Positions 26,564 through 34,274 of a DNA stretch of 64,000 bases are shown piece after piece. The DNA is from Leptolyngbya ohadii IS1. Its GTDB lineage: Bacteria; Cyanobacteriota; Cyanobacteriia; Elainellales; Elainellaceae. The notes under the pieces are model-generated. The model was not told where the DNA came from, searched no databases, and worked only from the letters and a program-made list of their open reading frames with translations. The stretch covers positions 228,275 through 292,274 of the forward strand of contig NZ_NKFP01000007.1 in assembly GCF_002215035.1 (NCBI RefSeq). Reading direction: 5' to 3'. A program made the position numbers and the translations under genes. The number at the start of each line of letters is the position of its first letter. Position 1 is the stretch's first letter.

Positions 26564-26812
26564 TCAATCCTTCCATTCCTCAACAAGCTTCAGTTTCTTG
26601 GATCGGGTCAACTGCTTGATTCGATATTCTTCCTTCAGCGCTGCTGATTTTGTGGGGAATGACCAGTAGGCAACGAGTTGAACCGGGAGGCGTGAGCGGG
26701 TGTATTTCGCCCCCTTCCCAGCATTGTGGTGAGAGAAGCGGTCGTCTACATCCTTGGCATAGCCTGTATAAAGGGAGCCATCAGCGCAGCAAAGGATGTA
26801 AACATAGTGCAT
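26564..26812 (-). CDS. GIY-YIG endonuclease-domain protein (YhbQ-like)
   Basis: 82 aa from ATG 26812, starting MHYVYILCCADGSLYTGYAKD. YVY-x10-YTG is the GIY-YIG signature, and RFSHHNAGKGAKYT and the catalytic-glutamate region (AALKEEYRIKQL) follow as in the UPF0213/YhbQ group. Upstream in-frame codons would add 15 unlike residues. These single-domain nucleases may act on branched or damaged DNA. The neighbours are not obviously linked. Confidence 0.88.
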   Translation of the reverse strand: MHYVYILCCADGSLYTGYAKDVDDRFSHHNAGKGAKYTRSRLPVQLVAYWSFPTKSAALKEEYRIKQLTRSKKLKLVEEWKD

Positions 26813-26894
26813 CTTGTTATCGAAACATCGGGGCGTAATGTGATTATCCCAGCTCAAAGCCTTCTTTTCATCCTTCTTGGGTGTTCTTGTCCTT

Positions 26895-26990
26895 AGCCCC
26901 TGCCGGGGCTGGGTCAGTGTTAGATGTAGATGCCCGATCGCTTCTTGTTGGGTTTTGTGAGGATTCCTCAGAAGAAGCGGTCGGTTTTCT
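26895..26990 (+). ncRNA. Candidate small RNA, hairpin-terminator family copy F
   Basis: AGCCCC, loop TGCC, GGGGCT gives the first hairpin (26895-26910). A 13-bp stem CCGATCGCTTCTT/AAGAAGCGGTCGG (26934-26984) followed by TTTTCT is a strong terminator. Layout and length match copies A-D, with a TGCC instead of TACC loop. Confidence 0.45.
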
Positions 26991-27022
26991 GTTCTGCCTG
27001 ATTTATCTTTGTCAGCTCAAGC

Positions 27023-27050
27023 TATCCTTATACGTTTTGCTATAAGGATA
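27023..27050. repeat. Perfect 10-8-10 inverted repeat
   Basis: TATCCTTATA and TATAAGGATA are exact inverses around the 8-bp spacer CGTTTTGC, 37 bp left of the second 42-bp symmetric site. The half-site word ATCCTTATAC recurs twice near 53.7 kb. Confidence 0.6.
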
Positions 27051-27086
27051 AGGGCGATCGCCTGTAGCAGTCCCGGCAACTACCGA

Positions 27087-27128
27087 GTTGTGTAAAATCT
27101 GAACAGTTCGATTCATTTTTTACACAAC
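27087..27128. repeat. 42-bp two-fold-symmetric site, copy 2
   Basis: Same arms as copy 1 (GTTGTGTAAAA, n2, TGAA and inverse) with the 8-bp centre CAGTTCGA. It lies in the gap upstream of the LexA-like gene. Confidence 0.8.
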
Positions 27129-27223
27129 CTTTGGGGCAGGCGATTGCCCTCATGCCACATCGCTCTACCCTTTAGCAAGGGACGATCGCTAAAACTCTCC
27201 CAGCTTCAACGGTTCGATAGCGC

Positions 27224-27486
27224 AGCATCGGCATCGCCGATGTGAGCATGAGGCAAGCGATAGCGCAGCGCCCACTGAAACCCCAGAAGCACTGCTGTTG
27301 GTGCAGGCTTAGAACATCGAAGAATGTTGAGGTTTAGGGCATCGAGGGAAGTTCAATGGGTCAAAAAATGAAGCAGCAGGGAGCAGGGCATCGAGGGGAT
27401 TGAGGGGCATTGAATGAGTTAAAACTTGCCGACAAGAACGAAGGGCTTGCTCTTTGCCTTCACTACCCCGTGGCGGTAGCCACCCC
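27224..27486 (-). repeat. M repeat module, copy 1
   Basis: Plan shared by all copies, seen here from left to right: a hairpin on GCATCGGC...GCCGATG, a CGCAGCGCCCACTGAAACCCC block, a purine-rich variable stretch, a CTTGCCGACAAGAACGAAGGG block, and a hairpin on GTGGCGGTAGCCAC. It is non-coding. Confidence 0.65.
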
Positions 27487-27562
27487 TGTTCAGCATTGCT
27501 GTTGCTCCCACCTGGAAGGATTGAGCGTCACTGTAGAAAATCCAGAATCTTAGAGTAGTATT

Positions 27563-27576
27563 AGTACAATTGAACT
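27563..27576. promoter_or_regulatory. SOS-box-like operator of LexA-like gene
   Basis: AGTACAATTGAACT fits the cyanobacterial LexA consensus RGTACNNNDGTWCB with one mismatch and lies inside the larger near-palindrome TTAGTACAATTGAACTAA, 16 bp before the start codon. It suggests autoregulation. Confidence 0.55.
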
Positions 27577-27592
27577 AATCTAAGTCCCCATT

Positions 27593-28228
27593 ATGCCTCC
27601 TCGCCTTACCCGTCACCAACGCAGGCTATTCCACTGGATTGAAGACTATATTGCCGAACACGGCATGGCTCCGCTCTTTGATGAGATGAGGGACGGGCTA
27701 GAGTACGAGTCTAAGTCTTCTGTCTCGATTCACATGAAAGCTCTCAAAGATAAGGGCTACCTCACCTACATTCCCAGGAAAGCCCGATCGACCCAGATCT
27801 TACGTCCCAGTCGTCAGGTTCCGCTGTTGGGCACGATCGCCGCTCATAGTCTCGTCACCATTTTCCCTGATGAAGAAGTGGAGATGCTGAACTTAGCAGG
27901 ACTGCCCAAGTTTGCTGGATTGTCCCGGCACGAAATCAGCCAGTACTTTGCCCTGCGCGTCAGAGGGGACAGTATGGAAGGGGCAATGATTGCTGACGGG
28001 GATATTGTCGTGATGCGCTGGCATAATGATCCGACTGAGATCAAGAACGGGACGATCGTGGCTGCCAGGGTGAATGAGACGACCACCCTGAAATATCTGC
28101 ACCGGGAGGGCAGTCGGATTATGCTGGTCCCAGCAAACGACAGGTATCAGCCGACGACGATCGATGCGGAGTGGGAGGAAGTGGAGATTCAGGGAGTGTA
28201 TGTGGGGTCAGTGCGGGGGTTGATCTAA
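27593..28228 (+). CDS. LexA-like repressor, S24 peptidase domain
   Basis: 211 aa. Residues 1-70 form a LexA-type winged helix (LTRHQRRLFHWIEDYIAEHG... SSVSIHMKALKDKGYL). The S24 domain has Ser127 (GDSMEG) and Lys167 (TTTLKYL), the catalytic pair. At the cleavage position the usual Ala-Gly is Ala84-His85 (GTIAAHS), so RecA-driven self-cleavage may be slow or absent. Cleavage in authentic LexA inactivates repression in the SOS response. An SOS-box-like site overlaps its promoter. It is probably an element-borne regulator and not the housekeeping LexA. Confidence 0.88.
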   Translation: MPPRLTRHQRRLFHWIEDYIAEHGMAPLFDEMRDGLEYESKSSVSIHMKALKDKGYLTYIPRKARSTQILRPSRQVPLLGTIAAHSLVTIFPDEEVEMLNLAGLPKFAGLSRHEISQYFALRVRGDSMEGAMIADGDIVVMRWHNDPTEIKNGTIVAARVNETTTLKYLHREGSRIMLVPANDRYQPTTIDAEWEEVEIQGVYVGSVRGLI

Positions 28229-28402
28229 TCCTTGCTGTTGTAGCCAGAACTTGAGCTATGGCGATTGTGAGGATTTCTACTCTCCTTCATGAAAGCGAGT
28301 ATCGACACCCGCTGTGCAGATGTTAAGCGATTGCAGAGTAGAGCTACCCCCACTAACTCTCTGGGTATTCGCACTTCATACGGTAGGGGAAAGTGTAAAG
28401 GA

Positions 28403-30508
28403 TCAAGGTAAGAGAACAAAGGGCTGAGGAATCCACTCAACAGAACAAACAACCCGAAAACCGACGTCGTTACACCTTTCGTCCCACTTACTACTTGAAC
28501 GATAGGTAGAACGGCAATGCCAGGAAGAGACGCGCCACGAACCGCCGCGCTTTGATCGAAAATCACTCCTTCCTCCAGTTATCCAAGTACTGCTATCGCT
28601 CGGTGCCCCTTCATAATTGTCATGCCAGGGGTCTAGACACCATTCCCAGACATTGCCAGGCATATCGTATAACCCAAACGCATTCGGCGAAAACTTACCG
28701 ACTTCTGTCGTTTGTTCTCGGTAAACCCCTACAATTGCTCCACCATAACTCGAGCTGCCATCATAGTTTGCTGAATCTGTCGTGATTATCTTTCCACAGT
28801 AAAAAGTCGTTGTGGTTCCAGCTCGGTAAGCATATTCCCACTCTGCCTCACTCGGTAATCGGTATTGTCTGCCCGTTTTTTGAGTGAGCCGATCGCAAAA
28901 CTCCACCGCATCATGCCAGGAAACTTGTTCCACTGGGCGACGACCGCCCTTAAAGTGTGAAGGATCAGCGTCCAGATCTCGACTGACTTTCGGCATTTCT
29001 GCAACCGCTTTCCACTGTGCCTGCGTCACCGCATACTTTCCCATCAAGAAGGGTGCAACTGTAACCCAATGCGGAGGATCTTCAGACTCCCATGGACCTA
29101 CCTCTTGGCTATTTTCGGTTACCTCATAATCTGAGACTGCTCCCATTGTGAAGCTGCCACCTGGAATGACAACCATTTCTAATGTCACACCATTACCTAT
29201 TTCTTCGACAAAACATTTTGCCTGTCCTTCCTGCCAGGTAACGTCGCCAAATTCTTGACTTGTTCTAATTGTCTCAATTTTCTTTCCGAAGAATCCCGGT
29301 TTCTTAATTTGCACTTGCTTTTCGATAGACCTGTAACTTCTCCTCACTTCAGCAGGAACATAAAATTCAAACACTTTTAGTCGTGGTTCGATCGCTTCTC
29401 TAAGCTCCTGTGCATATCGCTGCTTCAATTGCTCTTGATATTCTCTCTCCGCTACCTCAAAAATAGGATGAGAAATTTCTTCGACTTCTGAATCTAAAAG
29501 ACTCAGATCATTCTGTATTCTCTTCAATTCTTCTTTTGTTTCATCAGTGAATGGATAATATCCACCTTTAATATACTCAGAGACTAATTCTGCGTACTGT
29601 TTCTTAGCTTCCTCAATCTGGCTATAAATCTTTGCTAAGGCTTCTTTTTGTTGTTCTTCAGAAATACCTAGTTGATTTGCAAGTTGCTTTAGCTCAAATT
29701 TCTCAGCAGGGGTTAGGATGCGATTGGCTAGAAACTCTCTGACCTTTTCACAATATTGCTGCTGATTAGCATCTTCCTGAACCAGTGCATTAGCAACATC
29801 GAGTTGGATTTCCTGTCGCTTTGCTTGGGACAGTGGCTGACTAGACCCAGAAATGACCTGATCAGAACCTAAAACCAGCGTTGGCTTGCGCTTGAGAACG
29901 GGTTTCAGATGTTCAGGAATGACAACCTTTGTCACCGCATCTTCCACTTCAGCCCTGCGTTCTTCTATTGCTGCTGAACGCAGTACTTTGGAACTGCCCG
30001 AAATCTCTAGCTGAATAGCGTTCTTGCCAAACTCATAGGCTTCTTCGACTGAACACTCATACCCCAGTGCTAGATAAAACCCTTTCGAGAAGGCGATCGC
30101 GGCATCATCTCGAATTGCCTGATTCATGCCAATCACATAATCAATATGATTAACGATCGCATTTGCCTGTTCTTCTGAATAGCAGGCATTCAAGAGAACA
30201 CATCCCACATTTTTGGAAAATAACTTAAACAAACCAGATAGTGCCTCTGTCTGCACCCAGCGTTCGCCCCCATCCTCCTCCTCCAGCACGAGTCCCTGCT
30301 CGCCGCCGCCATGCCCACAAAAGTGGACAACTTGGGGTTTATGCAGGAGCAACAGATTTTGTAAATCTCCAACCTGAACCGCCAGAGCAATTTCAGCTTC
30401 AAGCTGCTGTATGTTAGGAGATTCCCTAATCACCTTTTGCAAGCCTCGAATTTCACGATCGAGTTTGAGGTCGCCACGAGGGTTAGATGAGAGGATGAGG
30501 ATTTTCAT
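28403..30508 (-). CDS. CHAT protease - FGE/C-type-lectin-fold fusion
   Basis: 701 aa. Residues 1-180 are a CHAT (caspase-like) domain with the dyad His66 (HFCGHG) and Cys109 (LLNACYS). A helical region (about 230-420, rich in Glu/Gln/Lys) follows. Residues about 428-690 are an FGE-sulfatase domain (VIPGGSFTMG... RLPSEAEWEYAYRAG... DMPGNVWEWCLD... RGGSW... GFRVV), which has a C-type-lectin fold. In cyanobacteria this fold is often used for ligand sensing in place of enzyme activity, and CHAT fused to it is a known target architecture of diversity-generating retroelements. The last 50 residues look like such a variable region. A protease switched by a variable sensor is the working model; the substrate is unknown. 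Confidence 0.85.
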   Translation of the reverse strand: MKILILSSNPRGDLKLDREIRGLQKVIRESPNIQQLEAEIALAVQVGDLQNLLLLHKPQVVHFCGHGGGEQGLVLEEEDGGERWVQTEALSGLFKLFSKNVGCVLLNACYSEEQANAIVNHIDYVIGMNQAIRDDAAIAFSKGFYLALGYECSVEEAYEFGKNAIQLEISGSSKVLRSAAIEERRAEVEDAVTKVVIPEHLKPVLKRKPTLVLGSDQVISGSSQPLSQAKRQEIQLDVANALVQEDANQQQYCEKVREFLANRILTPAEKFELKQLANQLGISEEQQKEALAKIYSQIEEAKKQYAELVSEYIKGGYYPFTDETKEELKRIQNDLSLLDSEVEEISHPIFEVAEREYQEQLKQRYAQELREAIEPRLKVFEFYVPAEVRRSYRSIEKQVQIKKPGFFGKKIETIRTSQEFGDVTWQEGQAKCFVEEIGNGVTLEMVVIPGGSFTMGAVSDYEVTENSQEVGPWESEDPPHWVTVAPFLMGKYAVTQAQWKAVAEMPKVSRDLDADPSHFKGGRRPVEQVSWHDAVEFCDRLTQKTGRQYRLPSEAEWEYAYRAGTTTTFYCGKIITTDSANYDGSSSYGGAIVGVYREQTTEVGKFSPNAFGLYDMPGNVWEWCLDPWHDNYEGAPSDSSTWITGGRSDFRSKRGGSWRVSSWHCRSTYRSSSKWDERCNDVGFRVVCSVEWIPQPFVLLP
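28466..28549 (-). other. Candidate DGR variable region in the FGE domain
   Basis: Between RGGSW and GFRVV the residues expected to vary in diversity-generating retroelement targets are encoded mostly by codons with C or T in third position (cgc, gtc, tct, tcc, cat, tat, agt, gac, tgt, aac). This is the pattern left when AAY codons of a template repeat are mutated at adenines. No reverse transcriptase or template repeat is seen in the window. Confidence 0.5.
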
Positions 30509-30734
30509 AAGAACTGACAGTAGAGGCAGTAAAATCAGGGGGCTTCGGCTGTTGAGTCCATTAAAGCCAAAATATCAGCCCTTATCAAGGAAAATTCAGC
30601 TTTAAGCCCTTATTGCCTTCTTTTCGTCATCAATTCTCTAAATCAGGAATACAGCCCTCGTTAGTCAAGGAAGGATTGTCTTCTTGAACCACCAGCAGCG
30701 GGAGCTGCCCATGAGAATCGTGTTACTTGGCGAG

Positions 30735-30776
30735 GTTGTGTAAAATCTGAAAGCTTCCATTCAATTTTTACACAAC
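30735..30776. repeat. 42-bp two-fold-symmetric site, copy 3
   Basis: Same invariant arms as copies 1 and 2; 8-bp centre AGCTTCCA. It lies 47 bp beyond the RNase HI gene end, in the 314-bp gap between that gene and the CHAT-FGE gene, which otherwise shows only a partial M-repeat hairpin near 30698. Confidence 0.8.
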
Positions 30777-30822
30777 CTTTCAGTCAGTCTTGCCCCCAGC
30801 ACAGGCAGGCTAGCCACTAAGA

Positions 30823-31353
30823 TCAGCACTCCAGCTCCAACAGTGACAAGTTGCTCACCTCTTCCTCCCTGTTCTCGTAGCCCTCATCCACAGGTAAATC
30901 AGTCTGACTTGCAGCCGCTACCGCCAATCGATCGCACCGCTCATTTTCAGGCACCCCTGAATGCCCTCTCACCCACTGGAACTTGACCTCATGCTGGCTG
31001 CATAACGTCAATAGCTGATCCCAGAGATCAGGGTTAACTGCTTTCTCCTTCTTGTTGCGCTTCCAGCCATTCGCCTTCCATCGCGCCGCCCAACCTTTCT
31101 CGATCGCCTCGACGACATACTGAGAGTCTGAGTAGACTGTCACGGCACACTTTCCCTTAAGGCTCTGGAGTCCCACGATCGCTGCCATCATTTCCATCCG
31201 GTTGTTGGTGGTAAGCCGAAACCCGCCTGATAGTTCTTTACGATGTTGACCGCAGAGCAGCACTACACCATAACCGCCCGGACCCGGATTACCTGTGCAA
31301 GCTCCATCGGTGTAGATTGTGACCTGCTTCAATTCACTGCTGTTCGTACTCAT
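30823..31353 (-). CDS. rnhA: Ribonuclease HI
   Basis: 176 aa, starting after a strong GGAGGGAGGG. The catalytic set is complete: [14 protein letters not shown] (first Asp), NNRMEMMA (Glu), YSDSQYVV (Asp) and [17 protein letters not shown] (His and last Asp). It removes RNA from RNA-DNA hybrids, including primers and R-loops. The C-terminal 20 residues are an acidic extension. Here it may serve replication of the element. Confidence 0.95.
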   Translation of the reverse strand: MSTNSSELKQVTIYTDGACTGNPGPGGYGVVLLCGQHRKELSGGFRLTTNNRMEMMAAIVGLQSLKGKCAVTVYSDSQYVVEAIEKGWAARWKANGWKRNKKEKAVNPDLWDQLLTLCSQHEVKFQWVRGHSGVPENERCDRLAVAAASQTDLPVDEGYENREEEVSNLSLLELEC

Positions 31354-31717
31354 AGTGATTCCCTCCCTCCTGTTGTAAGAGTTCCCAATCTTAAATGCTT
31401 TGCAGGACTATCCCTTGTAGAGCCTGTGGGATAAGAAAGCTCCTGCCGCCAGAGATGCCAATCATCGCTCCTCAGCCTACGGGCGGCGGTAGCTGCCCAT
31501 CCTGACTGAAATAGAAGGAATGGAAGAAATGGAGGGAATAAAGGGATAGGAAGAATAGGAGGGGTAAACCCCGGCAGGGGTTTGTGAATTGAGAGCTTCG
31601 CTGGTGCTTCCTTCTACTAGACTCGTAACCTAACCACAGCACCAGCACTTCCTCTCGTTCTTTTTTTGACTGGCTTCTCAAACCTTGAACTATCCAGTAT
31701 CCCGGAGGGACGATCGA
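31354..31717. other. Intergenic with partial M repeat and C-rich hairpin
   Basis: No gene seen. Near 31478-31505 there is an M-type hairpin (GGGCGGCGGTAGCTGCCC). At 31564-31581 AAACCCC and GGGGTTT flank a 4-nt loop, which on the minus strand is TGCC, as in the first hairpin of the small-RNA family, but without the following terminator. Confidence 0.4.
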
Positions 31718-33844
31718 ATGCTGCAAACTTACCTACTCAAACGCCTCAACATCCTCGTCTCTGAAGGACGTGAACTCTCCCCTTTCCTGGAACTGTACAT
31801 CACAGGAGAATTAGCATCTCTCGGTTATCGCATCGAAGGACGCATCTACGGTTCTGTTCTCGACAACCTGCAAGACACGATCGCCACACTCAAGGAAATG
31901 AAGGGCGATAACAGTAAATGGGTGCCTCTGCATAGTGGCTTTCCTGATAACCTGCCTAATCCCACTGTCTATTTCTGCAAACGTCTCTTGGGCTTCCTCG
32001 GCGATACGCTTGGACAGGACTTTAGACCTCAGCTTTTCGACCTGAACCAGTTCAGTGCTGATCCCGTCTATCAGGTTCGAGTGCAGAAACTCTTTGACAA
32101 TGCCCTGGCACAGCAAGAGTCGCGTTCAGGCGATCAGCACACTGTCTGGCACACCCTTCGCGCCATGCCCCTGGCTGAGGCTAAAGCTGCCTACCAGTCC
32201 TACATGGAAGGCTTCCTTTATGCCAATACTTCCATCCCCGTTTGGATGCAGGAAGAGGCGGTTGAGTTCATCAAAACGTTCAGCCTTGATCCTACTAGAG
32301 TCACCTTCAAGGAGACGATCGCCTTAATCGGTAAGGTGCTGTGGGAGAACGAGCGGTACGAGGATGCCGTCAAGCTTGCCAAGCAGCCCACCGACTTGCT
32401 GAGAATCTTTGCGGCGATCGTGGGAGCGGACATCTCCCTGCAAAAGCCCAAAGCTCAGCGAATCGGTAAGACCTGGGCAGTGCCAAAGGTCAAGATGTTC
32501 CCCAAGTTCTCGAAGCCTGCCCGTCGAGCCATCCTCCAGCGTCTCAACCAGATGCCACCCGATATCCTGATGGCAAACCTGTGGAAGTATCGTGACCTTT
32601 GGAAGGAAGTCTTTAACTATCTCCACGTCGGAGAGTACCAGCAGTTTGAGCGTATCCATCAGGCAGCGGCTAACCTGCGGAACAGCAAATTTCGTTATCG
32701 AGGCTGGCTCTCACAGGTACAGCAATCGCTGGTGGCTGGGAAGGTGCCAGAAGATCTCCTGAAACAGCAGCCGGGGATGTATGCTCGAATGCTCAGAAAG
32801 TGCCTTGCCATTAATCCTGAATCGATCGAGTCCTTCTTAGAAGTGGCAGATCAGCTCCCCACGAAGATGCTCCTCCAGCTCGCCAAATACCTGCAATATG
32901 ACTATGAGCGCACCCAGCGGGCAGTCGTCGTCAAGAGTGGACGGATGAAGGTCTTAGACACCAATCCCAATGCTCTGACTCCGGCGATCGGGCAACTGGT
33001 GCATGAAACTCTATTGGATGCGGCAGCGGGTCAACTATCCCAGAAAGCATCCTGGGCAGGCAAAAGGGTCTATATTGCGGCTGACTTAGCAAACCTGCTG
33101 GTGCCGTTTGATGCCAGAGGCATGAGTGAAGCACTCAACCTCTACCCACGAGGCTCGCGCATTCCCCTCGATATGACCAAGACCCTCAGATTGTTCACCT
33201 TCTGGATGCAGCACTCTGATCGTGATCGGGTGGATGTCGATTTAAGCACCATGTTCTACCAGTCGAACTGGGAACAAGTTGACTTTTGTTCCTATTTCCA
33301 GACCGAACGAAAAGGGGCACGACATTCAGGTGATATTCAAAGTGCCCCACCCCCAATGGGAGCATTTGAGGCGATCGATCTGGACTTGACGGTGCTGAAA
33401 GAGCGGGGCATTCGGTTTGTGCTGCCCACGCTCAATTTGTATGCCGGGGCAGAAATCCAGACCTGCTTCTGTGGCTGGATGGAGCGGGAGAATACAAGTT
33501 CTGCTACCCAAACTTTTGACCCTAAAACGGTCAGAGAGAACGTGCAGATTAACGTCGAGGAACTGGCAAAGGGCAATTGGTACTCGGTGCTGATTGACCT
33601 GCAAGAGGAATGCATCGTCATCTGTGATGTCTACCTGCGCGGGGCAGTCCAGCGTAATGTGGTGCAGGACATGGCGAGTAACGCAGCCTTGCAGCTTGAA
33701 CGGATCGTTAACTTCCACCAGGAACGGTTGACGATGGAGGAGCTGGTGATGCTCAATGTCAGGGCACGCGGAGGCGATCGGGTGGATTCTGCTGAAGCTG
33801 CTGATGTGGTCTACGATCGGGTGACGCTAGAAGATTTGCTGTAA
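31718..33844 (+). CDS. Large protein with C-terminal TerD-like domain (MXAN_6230/SCO0854-like)
   Basis: 708 aa from ATG 31718, with GGAGGG 8 nt upstream. Residues 1-440 are helical and unassigned. From about 505 the sequence matches the TerD-like module at the end of MXAN_6230/SCO0854-family proteins: LRLFTFWMQHSDRDRVDVDLSTMFYQ, a CSYFQTE strand, HSGDIQSAPPPMGAFEAIDLDL and the VLPTLNLYAG strand. The acidic DVDLS and DLDL turns match the calcium-binding positions of TerD. TerD relatives occur in stress and phage-defence operons. No other ter gene is near. The function remains unknown. Confidence 0.65.
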   Translation: MLQTYLLKRLNILVSEGRELSPFLELYITGELASLGYRIEGRIYGSVLDNLQDTIATLKEMKGDNSKWVPLHSGFPDNLPNPTVYFCKRLLGFLGDTLGQDFRPQLFDLNQFSADPVYQVRVQKLFDNALAQQESRSGDQHTVWHTLRAMPLAEAKAAYQSYMEGFLYANTSIPVWMQEEAVEFIKTFSLDPTRVTFKETIALIGKVLWENERYEDAVKLAKQPTDLLRIFAAIVGADISLQKPKAQRIGKTWAVPKVKMFPKFSKPARRAILQRLNQMPPDILMANLWKYRDLWKEVFNYLHVGEYQQFERIHQAAANLRNSKFRYRGWLSQVQQSLVAGKVPEDLLKQQPGMYARMLRKCLAINPESIESFLEVADQLPTKMLLQLAKYLQYDYERTQRAVVVKSGRMKVLDTNPNALTPAIGQLVHETLLDAAAGQLSQKASWAGKRVYIAADLANLLVPFDARGMSEALNLYPRGSRIPLDMTKTLRLFTFWMQHSDRDRVDVDLSTMFYQSNWEQVDFCSYFQTERKGARHSGDIQSAPPPMGAFEAIDLDLTVLKERGIRFVLPTLNLYAGAEIQTCFCGWMERENTSSATQTFDPKTVRENVQINVEELAKGNWYSVLIDLQEECIVICDVYLRGAVQRNVVQDMASNAALQLERIVNFHQERLTMEELVMLNVRARGGDRVDSAEAADVVYDRVTLEDLL

Positions 33845-33998
33845 TACACTGGAGGCTGGGGCTTCGAGACGACTTCCTTCAATTGATTTCCAACCAACAG
33901 TTGTTTCACTTTCCCCAGCCTTTAAGCATTTCAGCGATTACCCATTGCATTGCACTGAAAGAGCCAGGTCGATCGATCGGCTTAACCTGCTAATGGGC

Positions 33999-34093
33999 GT
34001 GCCTACCGGCACTGGTGAGGCAGGATTCGTTTCGATCGTTCATGGTTATCCAATCATCTCCTTCAGCTAGGGGGTGGTCGGTTCTTTTTCGTT
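33999..34093 (+). ncRNA. Candidate small RNA, hairpin-terminator family copy E (weaker)
   Basis: GTGCC, loop TACC, GGCAC gives the first hairpin (33999-34012). The stem differs in sequence from copies A-D but keeps pairing and loop, which is compensatory variation. About 75 nt on, GGTCGGTTCTTTTT ends the unit, though the second stem is weak here. The rest of 33845-34274 shows no gene. Confidence 0.35.
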
Positions 34094-34274
34094 GTTCCTA
34101 GCTTTTAGTGGCTATTAAGGGCTGTATTCCTTATCCTGCAAGCACTTCGATGTCTTTGGTATAGGAAGCGATCGACGGGTAACGCCTAGCGGTCATTAGG
34201 TGGCTACCCTACGCCCGGAGCAGTTATCTTGGTTGCACCAGATACCTGATGCTTAGGAAATACGAGAGGAAGGA

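Noticed and set aside
28225..28566. Leftward 113-aa frame over the end of the CHAT-FGE gene
   Set aside because: It mostly overlaps the DGR-like region in another frame. Its last 50 residues (from a GTG near 28378) look somewhat protein-like but there is no ribosome site or family match.
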